Below, piece after piece: positions 43,066 to 55,500 of a stretch of DNA of 64,000 nt. Position 1 is the stretch's first letter. Every line of letters starts with the position of its first letter. Under the pieces are notes generated by a model, which saw only the letters and a program-made list of their open reading frames with translations, made no database searches and had not been told where the DNA came from. A program made the position numbers and the translations under genes. Source of the DNA: Daphnia carinata (Eukaryota > Arthropoda > Branchiopoda > Diplostraca > Daphniidae); NCBI RefSeq assembly GCF_022539665.2, contig NC_081338.1, positions 2,232,001 through 2,296,000 on the forward strand. The letters are read 5' to 3'.

Positions 43066-45651
43066 ATGCCTCACTATCTCGGTCGTAGACTCTTCTACGA
43101 ACTCCATTTACATCAAGATAATACGCATTTAATGGAAATTACACGCACAAAGGAAAACAATACACTTCCTCAAAGGCAGCCAACAGAATCATATCCGGAA
43201 ACGGCCGTTGTGGCATCTTCGCCTGCCAAGCAAAAATCTGGGACTGCTTGGCAAGAATCTGCGATTTATACAACAGTTAATTCGGATGCCGAACCTGAAA
43301 CTCCGTTCAACTTGACACACGCTTTGATAACTTAATTGACCATGCAGATCAAGGTAGAAAAGTAAAAGGCTGAAAAAAGGCACAAAAAGTGCAAGCTGCG
43401 CGTATCAGAGGCCATTAAGAACGAAATGGAAGCGTGCCAGAGAGAAACGAGGGAACTTGTAGACGACATCGCCTCCGAGAAAAAGTCTGAACCGGAAGTC
43501 AATGTGCCCATAAAACTACACGCTAGTGGTTAGCTAAAGAAGGATATTTCAAAGCTGGAAAAGCTTTATGAAAAATTTATACGAGAAGCAAAAGATCAGC
43601 TAAACGATTTAATAACAAAACTGGCTTCTGCGTCATCGGAATCAGAGTGCGCGGAGCTGACTGAAACTGTCCAGAAAAGAGAAAAAGCCTTCAAGTTGTC
43701 GATAATGAAACTGCCGCTTTTGTGGGAAAAATGGCATCACTATCGAAAGCCAAAGAAATTTTGCGCAAGCCATCAGCAGAAAATAAAGCGAAGAAAGGAC
43801 TCAAAGGATGTTTGGTCTCAAACCCAAAGATTACGGCCGTATTTCAAATTTTTCCAAACAGCGTTTTTTATAACAACCAAATTAAAGAACTATCGATTCC
43901 TGCCATGGACAGCGCCATCACACTACTACAAGACTTTGTTCGCCAATTGAAAATGAATGCTGAAATTCGATTATTCGAAGGTAAATTTGTTTAAATTTTA
44001 AAACCAATTGCTATGAACTTCTAATAGTATAACATCTTTAGTTGCAGAAAACCAACTAGAGGACGCCAACATATCGGAGACCAATACAAGAAAAAAAGAG
44101 GACACGTCTACGGAACAGCCAACAACAAAGAAGAAGAAAATTTCAGCAGCGGAGGAAAACGACGAAGGTGATGAACTACAACATTGAACTACAGGCCTTT
44201 CATTTCTTTAAATGGTCAGCAAAGCCATTCACAAAAAAGAAACCAGTCGACTAAGCTAGATGCAGGGTTGGACTATCGCGATAACAAGAAGTATGCGATA
44301 CTACCGGTACCGGTACCGCGATATTTCTTTTAAAAAAGTATCGATACCGGTATCGGAAGCATAAATTGAGGCTTGCGATCCCGGTACTTTTAACATATGG
44401 CACCATCTAGGAACCAAAAATATTACTACAATTTCTGACAACAGATGGCTTTAGCATAACAATAGAATGTTTTAGTTCTCACAGTGCGTCTTTTGCTGTG
44501 GGTTATTTCGTGTCGTTACGTCGTATTTCTTTGGAGATCCATTAAATAGTATTTCGAGTTTGACGAAATACTCTTCACTAAAATCGATGTTTATTAAATA
44601 CAACGCACCACTGCCTTCGTCAACCTAAGTCGAAAGGCTTGTCAGTGTCGGATGAAGCATTTTCCGCCCAACGAAGAATCGTCTTTCCTATACAAATTTT
44701 GAAAAAAAATTTAAAAGAGAAAAAAACAATAAAATGAAAAATGCAAAAATTTACTATTACTGTAGTTTTATTGTTAATCAACTGATAAAACATAGTTCCA
44801 ATAAAACTGTGATATCTGAAATTTTCATTAACGCCATATATCAAAAAAAATTTTTGCAATAAATTTTACTCCTAGATGGCGTTTAGAAAGTAAAAGTATC
44901 GGTATCGGTAACGCGTGCGATACTTGAAATTAGTATCACGATAGTACCGCTATCGCGATATTTTTTCGAAAATTTGAGTATCGGTACCACGATACCGCGA
45001 TACTTCATCAAAGTATCGCTTCCTACCCTAGCTCGATTTAGGTTACACATTATCACTGCAGTTATAATTGGTACTGACAAAAAAAATTTCTTGTAGTTGT
45101 GTTGACAAAGTTGCTGGCAGGTGGGAGCGATGCGGCCAACAAAGTATTAAATGAATCATCTCTGGTCACCGAAGAGATGGTTTTGACATTTCCACAGGAC
45201 TTGTCAACCGCAATCCTAGAGGAGGAAATATGAGATTTGGGGAGATTCAAGATCTATTTGGACGAGGATGCATGACTAGGAGTAACAAGCTTAGGTAAAT
45301 GTTGTTCCTATTAATAATCTCTAATTTAAAGTTCTTAATAAATTAATACTAAAAATTGTTTGTTTTTCAGTTACGGAGAAGAAAAGGCTTATCAAGAAGA
45401 AGAAATCCAAATATTCTTGCAATAGTTGTACGAAAGTTATTTTGGAGGTTGGCACTGTTATTTGTTCTTGTTCTTTAGAATGGGTTCACTGGAAATGTGA
45501 TGGTTTAAGGGTTGTCCCTAAAGCTAAGGGGTATATTTGCAAATTGTGTATAAATACTAAGGGAAGAAACAATACACAAAGCTGTCTAAATATTTGCTTG
45601 CTAAATATTGCGATCTTTCGCCGAAAAAAAAGATGCTCCATGATGTCATAG
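43066..45651 (+). pseudogene. Coiled-coil + C-terminal PHD-finger gene remnant
   Basis: Plus-strand exon-like pieces. 43380-43985 is Glu/Lys-rich and coiled-coil-like (QRETRELVDDIASEKKSEPE; LEKLYEKFIREAKDQLNDLI) with an in-frame TAG near 43530, then ITAVFQIFPNSVFYNNQIKE. After an intron, 44046-44170 (acidic, with KKKKISAAEE). After the hAT MITE, 45104-45230 (LTKLLAGGSDAANKVLNESS). The last exon, from 45371, encodes a PHD finger: CNSC ... VICSCSLEWVHWKCDG ... YICKLC. PHD fingers usually read histone tails. A second copy of this end is at 4310-4660, so the gene is probably carried by a repeat. Confidence 0.5.
44263..45030. mobile_element. hAT-type MITE with GATACCG-rich arms
   Basis: Left end CAGGGTTGGACTATCGCG, right end CGCTTCCTACCCTA; direct repeats GCTAGATG and GCTCGATT outside (6 of 8 matching), the right size for hAT. 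Both arms are full of CGATACCGGTATCG-type words. The interior has no coding signal. It sits in an intron-like gap of the PHD-finger gene. Confidence 0.65.
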
Positions 45652-46019
45652 TCCGACGAAGGCATAGTCTGGCGGACAAAAATGGCCCGCCACAAAAAAA
45701 AGAGAAAAAAACATGCCCCACGATGGCATACCTTTAAAAATCAGCTTTTTCCAGACACAACTAAACACAACATAACACTGCTACTATACACTGAAACAAA
45801 CGAATAAATATTTAAATTCCGGCAATTAACACGCGACAAATAACCTAACACGCCTGTATGTCTACACCACGAGACTATAGTTATTTTTCCTAGCTAGCAG
45901 AAGGCTTTTCAGTCGGGTGCTGTTATTGCATACATACGCATGCATGCTTTATATTTTTGGCTCTTTCACATTAGCTATAATATAAATATTAATTAGCAAT
46001 AATCAATTTTAATATAGTA

Positions 46020-46110
46020 TTTTAGTAGTATACGAATTTTTATCTTTCGGTACAATAGGGGAAAACTTATGTTATTGCACCGAAATATTTCGTTGCAATA
46101 GATTCTACCG
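46020..46110. repeat. TTTCGGTGCAATAG palindrome, 3' end of the PHD element
   Basis: CTTTCGGTACAATAGGGG, then TTATTGCACCGAAAT facing ATTTCGTTGCAATAG. Same palindrome as the 43-bp array at 4500-4650. Confidence 0.6.
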
Positions 46111-46394
46111 ACGATGCTTGGCCTGAAAACATCAGTAAAAAATGTCACGTGCAAAAATCAAAATATTGTGTAAGACAATTACTTTTCTACTAAATGAGCT
46201 GTATAAAACAATAGATAAAGCATATATAATAATGCAAAAACATTACCAATTTTGATTCAAGCAAAAAAGTTATTATGGGGTGACGATGATGGGGTGCTAT
46301 TGATAACACTGTTTGAAGTATAGAAACCCACATAAGCCGTTCTGTTTTTCTTCGTAAATAGTGGACAAATAATTCTCGCACAATGTAGAAATAG

Positions 46395-46545
46395 TTCATT
46401 CTTCCTGAGAAATAGGACGTCCATGCTGGAGAAATAGGACCCAAAGAAAAATGGTTGGAAAAATGGTCCTAATTCTTCGGGTCCTAATTTTCCAGGTCCT
46501 AATTTGAGGTCCGGGTCCTATTTCTCCAGGTTTTATTTCTCCGGC
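46395..46545. repeat. GAAATAGGAC/GTCCTAATT repeat cluster (MULE-2-like terminal fragment)
   Basis: Nine or so words such as GAGAAATAGGAC, GGTCCTAATT and GGGTCCTATTTCTCC, as in the MULE-2 arms but diverged. Probably a remnant end of a related MULE. Confidence 0.5.
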
Positions 46546-47206
46546 AATCTTTATGTTTATTGAATAAAATGCATTTTATTTGTATTACACCTTTTTCAAT
46601 TTTATAGAATAATATATATCTAATCGACTATTCATTTTCGTAACAATTGGAGTAAATTATCACTATTATTGTGCTAGTGTTTCCCGGTAATTTAAAATAC
46701 GTTTCCATACTTTTAATTTAATCATAAATAATTAGAATTAATTTTAAAAATTACAACTTGATTGTCCTTATATAAGTTGAAATCTAAAAAGGATCTGTTT
46801 ACCATTAAAAAGTAAAATCAATGGCCAAATAAAAAAACTAAATTGTACGCTAATTGGTGATTCGACGTGAACCTTGTTTTGACTTTTTTTATTACCCAGC
46901 TTTTCAAAGCATAAAGGGGTACCACCCCTTTAACCCCTAAAACAGCCCACATAGGCTTTCCATAACCGCGGCTTAGCCTTACGATATGGGCTGGCAAAGG
47001 TGGGGGAAGTAGTCAGGGAAAAAAATCCGGTGAATTTTTTTAGCCTCGATAAATGTAGGAAGTATCTCAGTTTAATTTTGGCAAAAACAGACAGACCTAG
47101 GAGTTAAACAAGTAATATTGCTCCATTTCCTTTTTGGGATTGGCATCATTTTAAAAGGCCGCATGCTGGTAGGTAGGAGGGTGGATGTAGCGCTATTATT
47201 AGGCGT

Positions 47207-47643
47207 ATGGATGACATTAATAAGGCATGTTTTAGTAAAAGTTATATTAGCAATGTTTTCCCATTACAAGAATTAGACTCCTCGGGTCCCTTAATGAACA
47301 ACATGAAAGGTGAACAATACAAAAAATGCCCCTTCAAAGAATCCGTTTTAACCATTAAAACTTCCGATAGCTACATTTTTTTTGGAAAAGTCCTCCAAAT
47401 CAAATTGTAGTAGTAGAAAACTTTCTGAAATTAGATGAGCAGGTTTATGTGTTGGGCCGAAGGTTTTTAAAAATGGAAGAAATGTATGATTGTCCACTAT
47501 CATCAATGTTGTTAAACGAAATTCTGGCATCAAATTTGTCTCCGATATTAGAATCATTTCCCATTGTTGATGTTATGTGTAAGGCCATTCGCATACCTAT
47601 CAGCATTCCTGAAAATGGGTATTTTTTGTCTGCTCTCTATTAA
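47207..47643 (+). pseudogene. Third Tnp2-like C-terminal fragment
   Basis: 47207-47410 (SYISNVFPLQELDSSG ... SDSYIFFGKVLQ) and 47410-47640 (VVVENFLKLDEQVYVLGRRF, then SSMLLNEILASNLSPILESF) resemble the C-terminal region at 40224-40439 (IIASDDKIYLVMENME ... MYNVISPTSLEFQVPLYSF) in order and pattern. Stop codons and a frame change separate the parts. Nothing of the core is nearby. Confidence 0.4.
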
Positions 47644-47739
47644 ACCATTCTGTAAATTAAGTTCCACATTATCCCTGTGTCGCAATACACTGCTTTTGCA
47701 AGACTTACTAATTATATGTACTATTACAACATATATGTA

Positions 47740-48607
47740 CAGTATGTTCCAAAAAAATCCGACTACCTCCCTTTAAAAAAAATGCCCCCTATCAACATGT
47801 AGCTAAGTTACTTAGTAGTTTAGGTGGGTTATGTTAGTATATGGGAAAATGCGGGAAAAAATGCGGTAAACGTTACCACGGATACGAGACATAAATAAGC
47901 TCGTGTCCTTACATCGCTAAGGGGTTAGACAAATTGCCGTCAGGCAAAGCCAAAAATTTTTACAAATCTACTGGAAAATTGTTTTTGCACTAGGCTACGA
48001 GAGACAGACTTCGGGATGGGAAGTCTCGTCTCCATGGTAACTAATTTAATGAATCATGGCATACGCGCCTTTTTCAAAATGGTTGTTCTTATGCGTTAAA
48101 TTAGTATAAAACGGGGGTTGGATTATAAAACTGATACAGTTTATAAAAATATTTCACGAAAATAGCGCGAAACAATTAGCTGTTGCGGAAAGAACGTCTG
48201 TGATATCGTTAGGCCTAGCCGGGTAGGCTAACGGCTAGGCTACTACTCAGTAAATCAAATTTCACGAAATTGATTGTTTTGCGTGATTTTCGCGAAACAT
48301 TTTTATGAACAGTATCAGATTTTTCCAACCCCCGTTTTATACTAATTTCATAAGAACAAAGATAAACGCGTACATGATTCATTAAACTACTAAGTAACTT
48401 AGTGCAAAAATACGTTGATAACGGCATTTGTGTCACCCCTTAGTGATTCGAGACACGAGCTCATTCATGTTTTTCTAAACGGGCATTTTTTCCCGCATTT
48501 TCCCATATACTAACATAACCCACCTAAACTACTAAGTAACTTAGCTACATGTTGATAGGGGGCATTTTTTTTAAAGGGAGGTAGTCGGATTTTTTTGGAA
48601 CATACTG
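47740..48607. mobile_element. Fold-back Tc1-type MITE, 868 bp
   Basis: Ends read CAGTATGTTCCAAAAAAATC and its inverse, with TA outside (47738-47739, 48608-48609). Nearly the whole element is inverted-repeat: the outer ~210 bp arms match well, and inner arms (GTTCTTATGCG...AAACGGGGGTTGG and inverse) continue toward a centre near 48190. No transposase. It can fold into one long hairpin. Confidence 0.85.
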
Positions 48608-48759
48608 TACATTATATAATTACTTCCGAGGTTCCGTGGCTTTCTGTTTCCCAACTACGTTGTTACCGATTTTGATCGGTAGGGGAATCACCCGATGGGA
48701 AACCAGAGGGCTCTCCCATCGATCACTAGAGGCGGTGGCGGATCTAGTTTAACCTATAT

Positions 48760-49015
48760 TTGGGACATCCAGATCGCCTCGAAAAACGGCTGATGTAGCT
48801 GGGACGTCATAGGACATCCTCATGACGCGTTGTGCTACTAGGGTCCCTTTCATGTCCTCTGCCGGACGTAACTAGGATTTTCCATTGCCCTGGTTCGAAC
48901 GACGTTCTAAATATTACGTCCCAGGGATATCCATGACCGTATCAAAAACGGCAGGCGTAGCTGGGACAGACCTAAGTCCATTGGACGTCGCCAGGACCAG
49001 CTGTGCTACTAGAAA
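48760..49015. repeat. GGACGTC/GGACATCC palindromic array
   Basis: Two half-units each read AAAACGGC..GTAGCTGGGAC and end in TGTGCTACTAG (48831-48841, 49001-49011), about 170 bp apart. GGACGTC, GGACATCC and GGATATCC words recur. Similar in style to 11575-11810, whose left edge has CTACTAGCACTGTG. Confidence 0.55.
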
Positions 49016-52000
49016 TCACTGTTCAGTAACAAAAATTTCGACTTGGAATTTCTCGTTAAAAAAATAATGAATGTTAACAGACCACGTCAATTATCTCAAT
49101 GCCATGGTAAAGCCGTTTCAATTTCCTTTGGTAACTAATTTAACAAGTCAAGTGGATATCCTCAATGGCCGTGGGAAAAACAAGTGTAACTTTCCCTCAA
49201 AATGAAAACCGCGCAGCGAGTAGAGCTTTAATTGACCCGACAGAGAAAACTATGAACGAAACGTCAGCAACAATGGCGTGCTCTTCTATATCTCTATTAT
49301 GTCGTCCGAGTACTTACAGCTGTACTTCTTCAGGCATGGACCGAAAAACTATAACAATTCCTTATTAGCAATAGCTTGTTTTATTCTTCTCCGTAACAAG
49401 AGAAAATTGAAACTGACTTTCAGCACTGGTGTCTCTTAATCCGTCAGCAAATTAAGTACGAAATGAAACGTCTAAAAAAAGAGGCAAAAAACTGTAATTG
49501 ACTCGTCCAATTAAAATATTCGTTTTGCTAGAACAGTCCAACGGTAACACAGTTCCTTTATGGGTGCTTCTTGCAACAGGAAAATGTTTCTGAGTTTAGG
49601 TGAAACTCCTATTCTAAGCATCATTTCATTCATACATCACATAAACTGATAACACGCTTTCCTTCCTTTTGCGCGGAATTTTTCCGACTTGTTAAAAAAA
49701 GAGGTTTTTACTTATGTACCACTTCCTTTTAGGGTATAAAAATGATTGCCATTTGATTGCCCATTTACTTATTCGCCATTCTTACACCCACTCGTTTTAT
49801 GCAGTCCTGGGAAAGCTCTGCAACCAGACAATTGGTAACAACTCCTTCAATTTTTGCTTTATAGGCATTTGTTCATGTTATGGAACGATTATGGGAAAAT
49901 TATAATTTCGGTACTTTTGTATACCAACTTTTGCCACCAAGACAGATCAAAATATTAACAATGTTCGGCCAATCCATATGTTTCTTATAACGTTTCGCTT
50001 AATCACGAGAGATAAAAACAAATGGGTCAGCAGAGGGAAAAAAATTAATAAATGTGCCAAACACCTGGAACACCTCACAGCCAACGTATAGATTATTATT
50101 ATCCATCGAGGAGCAAGAGCTACAAAACTTGCAGCACTTGAAAATAATGTAGAAGATAAGCGCAATAAATTGGAATTTTATAGTGAAACACGAAGAAAAA
50201 ATATATAATAATAAATAAACCAGGAAAAACAAAAATGCAAGTCGCAAATTTTGGTAGGAAACGCGTTTGATAATCGTAAAGGAACCAACAATAGGAGAAA
50301 ACAATAGGACGCAGCTAAACGGAGTTATTGGGTAGATGAAACATATTTAATGGCCTAAGCAAAAACGGCAACCAATAGCACATCGTTTTTGTGTTGCCTG
50401 CACCTCTTTTTTAATTGACCGCCAGGTGTTAAAAGGCAATAGTATTGGCGATTATCTTGTTCTGTTAGATACAAATTTTCCACGTCCACTTTAAAAAACG
50501 ATTCAATTATCGAAAAGATATCTGATAACGCCATATCACGGGCAAAACTAGCACTGCGCAAATGATTGTGGTTGTAGTTTATCGGATTTGGATCGATAAT
50601 CATTAACAATAATCTTATGACGGCAAGCTCCTTTTAAATCAAGTTTTTCGTAGCGCAGTGGTTATTGGCACCGTTTCTGTTAAAGTAGTTCCGAGTTCAA
50701 ATATAGGTACGAGTGTATGTTTTTTCCTCGATTTTCTTTAGAAGAAGGAGGAACTGTGGCTACCCCGGGCGCTGTGGTTACTGCTGGCATATCTTGCCAT
50801 TCAACTGATGCTCTCGAACAGTGAAATCATTTCCGGACCGTTCCTACTAGATGCATCCCGAAATTTTCCACCTTTTCTTCGGGTATCCATCGGTTGTAAT
50901 GAGCGGGACTCTCATAACGCACCAACTCACCTTTTTCTCATAAAAAATTAGAGGCGGTCGATACTTTAACTGGAGTCCGGGCGGTCGCTGTGCCATTGTT
51001 AACGGTGACATGGACTAGGAAACGTTTAAACGACCAGAGGATTCGCTTTCAGACTCTTCCTCGTTGTCCGTGTCAGCAATCGACGACTCCCTCCTTGAAT
51101 GGGCTATCCTCCTAATCCGTTTACTTTGTCTGACTTAACCATAATTCATCTACTCACATCGAAATACACTGATTTTCCGGATCTAACAGATCTCCCGGTA
51201 CACCTAGTTCAACCCGCGTAAAGCAAAATTTCATCTTACTAATTACAGCTCTGGAGCGTATATAAAAAGCGGAAGGTATTGGCATGACAATCGAAACTGT
51301 TAAAATAGTACTGAACTGTACTTATGAGACAAATATTTGGGTTTTTTAAATGCTAACCACTAGGCTTTTCTATCGTATTTTTGCTAGTATTGTCAAGGCA
51401 GCTGAACGAAATGCAGTTGCCCATTTTTGGGTAAAAGGCGCAGTAGAAGCCAGGGTAAACGGGGTAAGAAGTGGTGTAACCGGATTTTGGAACTAGGAAC
51501 AGTTAGAACCAGAGAAGTAGAACCGGGTCTAGGAACTGGATCTCGGATCTGGGTCCTAATTTTGTCTTGTCCCGGCTTTAATCTATTTACCCATGGGTTG
51601 AAAAAGGAAGATCTGCGATCCGGAAAAACAGCACCGAATATCAAAATGAACCGATAGATCGATCGCCAGAACAGCTATCCAATTGACGCAGGGCTGATCG
51701 TCACATCTACGCTGATATAATGATTTCTGACAGCGCAGTGCGCAGTGCCGCATCATATTTTCCTGCCACGTGCAGAACTTTCCGCATGTTAAAGGCAGCG
51801 TCAACACAGGGCCCATACCAGGAGTAAGGCAACAAATTAATTTTAAATTAATTTATTTCATCATATCATATATTCAAAAATGTATTCAATTTTATTTAAG
51901 TTCCGCATACGACGGGAAAAGATTCTACGGCACTGTGCAGTGAGAAGCCTCTATACCCGTTCCGCGGTAAATAGCAGTTTGTAACTGTAGCGCCTAGGAT

Positions 52001-52379
52001 TTGGTTCCGTGTACAGAATCCTAGACACAAATTTAAAGAATGATTTTACTGCTTTCTATTTCATGACAAAAATAAGAAATCTAGGATATTAGCGAACCTT
52101 GTCTGTCGGGGTTCTGCAACCTGGACAGCCTATCTCTTCAAGAAAATCTTTAAAAAATCTTCTTCCTTCACCAATAAATTGCTGTTTCAAATTCAAATTA
52201 CTGTTCGAATTCTTGTGGAGGGTATTGTAGCTCGATACACGAACTGCCTAGTTAGTACGTGTTGACGGCTTAACATAGGCTATGTCGCTAGCTGAGAATA
52301 GGTTGAGCGCGTTTGACAGTTCGACTGCAATAATGGTGAAATACTCATACGCGACTACAAATTCTTCCGTTAGATGGCA
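49016..52379. other. No recognisable gene
   Basis: No frame shows a known domain. On the minus strand 50830-51130 gives QSKRIRRIAHSRRES, an acidic Glu/Ser run, and RYESPAHYNRWIPEEK in a shifted frame, which could be a decayed retroelement pol tail. A strong TATA word (GTATATAAAAAGC, 51250-51262) has no gene behind it that I can see. Confidence 0.4.
50646..50716 (+). ncRNA. tRNA-like sequence with A and B boxes
   Basis: TAGCGCAGTGGTTA (50651-50664) is an excellent A-box match and CCGAGTTCAAATA (50691-50703) a fair B box at proper spacing. Stems are poor, so a tRNA pseudogene or SINE head is more likely than a working tRNA. Confidence 0.4.
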
Positions 52380-52510
52380 AAAAGTTTCATCACAAAAATT
52401 TTTTGATCCGATAATTTTTTTATATTGCCGACCCAATCAAGATCAATCTCAAATGATCGGATAGCCGATCATATTTTATGGTTATCTTGATCGCGATCGC
52501 GACAAGTCTG
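52380..52510. mobile_element. hAT-related terminus with GATC words
   Basis: Ends GATCGCGATCGCGACAAGTCTG-like at 52510, nearly the same tip as 2117, and has GATCGG, CCGATC and GATCAA words inward. The other end is not clear (a GC-richer stretch begins near 52245). Probably a short non-autonomous relative of the hAT at the window start. Confidence 0.5.
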
Positions 52511-55500
52511 CCACCGCCACAACAAAGAAATCTAGTCATTAATTTTCAGTTGAGCTATCAAGAGATAAGGTCACCGATTTGACATCCAGGTCTATTTTGG
52601 GTTTCGTTATGTTATCATATATATTAACCAACTTGCGAAAAGTTAAATTTTCTATCGATTTTCTGCTAGCTGATTTTTCACGTTCATAAAGGATCGCTGT
52701 TGAGATAAATATCAATACATAGGGCTTCCAAAAAAAATACCAACGTAATTGACATCATCGTGCGTCGCGCTTTTATGGCAGCCAAATGTGTACTCGTTTT
52801 CCAGCGCTACGTCGTTCCTCATGTGGTTGTCATCAAACCTCGTTTTCTTAATTCATAAATCGAATATGCACGACTAAGCACATGATAGCGTTGCATTCCG
52901 ATAAAAGCCTACAAATTCTTTCAACTCCTGATAGTTCATCAAGATCAATTACGATGACTTAAAATTTTATTGTTTGTCCACATTCGCGCTCCCATTTGGG
53001 AACCACCAGTTCGCAAGGACAAATAAGACACCGAGCACTCGAATAGCCCACCGGGGAAACCCCAACTGTCTGTGAACTCCGTAGTTTCAGCCTTCATCAT
53101 GATTATTATTATTATTATTACATTGGCAACATGCCATCAGCTGGGCAATTGCAGAATAAAAACTATACTGACAATGAAAAAAAAAAAAAAAAAAAAAACA
53201 CCAAATTTTGTTTGAACTAACTTAACTTGATTATAGATAATAGGGTTGAGTTGCAGCATTTCATCATCAGCTTTCCAGAAGCTCATATATGAAGGCATCT
53301 CTCATATCTATTAACTCTCTCAGACCAATGGCAAAATATTTCTAGCTCGGGTAATTTTACAATAATCTTAAATATTCTGAAAGTAACAATGTTGACTGTA
53401 AACAAAACTCGTTGCCTTTAGAATCAAATCATTTGATCAAGCCACTACCCTAAAGTTGTGAAACGAAGAAGCCTTTTGGTTAGACTTCATCCAAACTAAA
53501 AATGCAGACTTCTAAGAACAATTTAAAAAGAAAAAAAAGGAGGGAAACTTGCCACCCGAATGGAAATCCTTGATTACACATCAAAATTAAGTTTACTGTA
53601 AACCACTAAAAGTAGAAACTCAATATCCTGAGTCATCATGATGGCACAATAAAAAAAAAATTTAATGACAAAATTGATTTCGTGGTGTACAGCTTGACAC
53701 TTCAAATGGCTGGATGTAGTAAATTCGAAGTGAAACAGATGCACACAACGTGCTATGGAACGCGAACTTTATGTGCTGTAATCCTGTAAACGCAATCGTA
53801 CATCCTTATGACTCACGATTTGATGTATAAGAACAATGATTCGGAGGAAGTTAAACTCTTTAGCAAGGTGTACGAGATTCTATAATCCAAACGTGATTCT
53901 ATTGTGATTCTTGGATTAAATAATCATGATCTTCCTGCCAAAACTATATAATTCTTCGTGCAAACCGTAATTTTTGTAATCTTTCAGAAAAAACATGTGA
54001 TTCTTGTTTTAATTCTTGTTCAAGCGTACAAGATTCTTTTGAGTTTTAGACTCCCCGCAACAATTCAAACCTATTTACACATTTCCTTGAAATCAAATTA
54101 AATTTTCATTTTCTGCTGGCCGATTATGACATGGGTATGTTGGATACGCCCTTGAGGTAAGGAATTCATAAGATTAAAGTAGTTGTCAAGAATAATCATT
54201 TTGTATATTATCAAAACTTAGCCATAAGCTATAGAGGTTGGAAAATGAAAAGAACTCCCCGTTAAGATGGCTTTGTCGGAAAGAGAATTAATTAGGGCAA
54301 AACTCTATCGATGTTGATGGCAACATACTATATTATATCATCACCACACGCCTTCGCCCTCTACGCCATCACATTATTTGTCTTATGATCACAACTGACG
54401 AGAGTGTTTTACAGGGATAACGCACTGGCATGGTTCGCCCATTCCGTCAAAACTAACGAGGGAAAGCGTCAAGAAGTACTAGAAGCTAAAATCAACGTTA
54501 AATATTTTTGAAAACACAGTTTCTATGTACAGTCTTCCGAAAACGACAAATATTAGGATATTTTTTTTTTGTAATCCAAATTAAAATTCAATTGAGGTAA
54601 TGATGAGAGTTCAGATGAATGCAACTGGAAAGAAAATTTGTATTGAATACTGGAAGAGGGCATCACATCGAAAAATCAAATTAGGTGTTTAACTGCCATC
54701 CAACCTCAGAATAGAATTTTTCAATACTTCTTAAGAACTATTCAATTGAATATTTTTTTACCTGGTTAATAGTTCTGTGGTATCAACTTAATTGCAACCA
54801 TTCGTCCAATTACATTAAACATTCCTCCCAGTTATTGCATTCACATGATTCATCACACAAACGTTAACCCGAAAACTATAATCCAATTGTAACGAAAACT
54901 AAACGAGAAATATGGCACACATTATTATGCACCAAGCAAACATTTTAGGCCACGTTCGTTTGAAGAAAACTATAGAAGCCTGTCAACAAAATTGCACATT
55001 ATTGCATGTGCTCATGTATTTTATTCTGCAATATTTCTACGAAAAAATTTACCTGCATAGCTTAAAGCTGCTGCAACATGATTTCAAAATGTTTGCATTT
55101 GACTTTCAAACTTAGGACCGCTGATGCCTAATTCAAGACACGATTGGCAATGGAGTCTCGCAGTATACACTCGGCCAAGAATAACATTTGAATTTTAACT
55201 TTCAATCCCCATTAGAGTTTTCCACTTCACAGACTATTTTCATACATTCACCTGGATTTAATTAAAAATGAAAAGCCAGAAGAAAATTAAACTTGCAGTT
55301 CAAAATCGCTCGTTCATTTGTTACTATATCGATAATACTCCCAATAATACCAATATCAATAATGCCCTACTATAAAAACGCTAACATCAGAATATATTCT
55401 GATGTTGGCTCTCTATATGTTGCTCATCTATAGATGAGCCATTGTCGTCTGTAATCGCTTAACATGTCAAAACATCGCATTTGTACAGGAAGCGGTAAGC

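Noticed and set aside
49165-49368. 67-codon plus-strand frame rich in Ser/Thr
   Set aside because: Too short, no motif, no supporting signals.
51427-51657. Overlapping frames on both strands with GTR/PGL repeats
   Set aside because: Driven by GGAACT/GGATCT short repeats rather than coding constraint.
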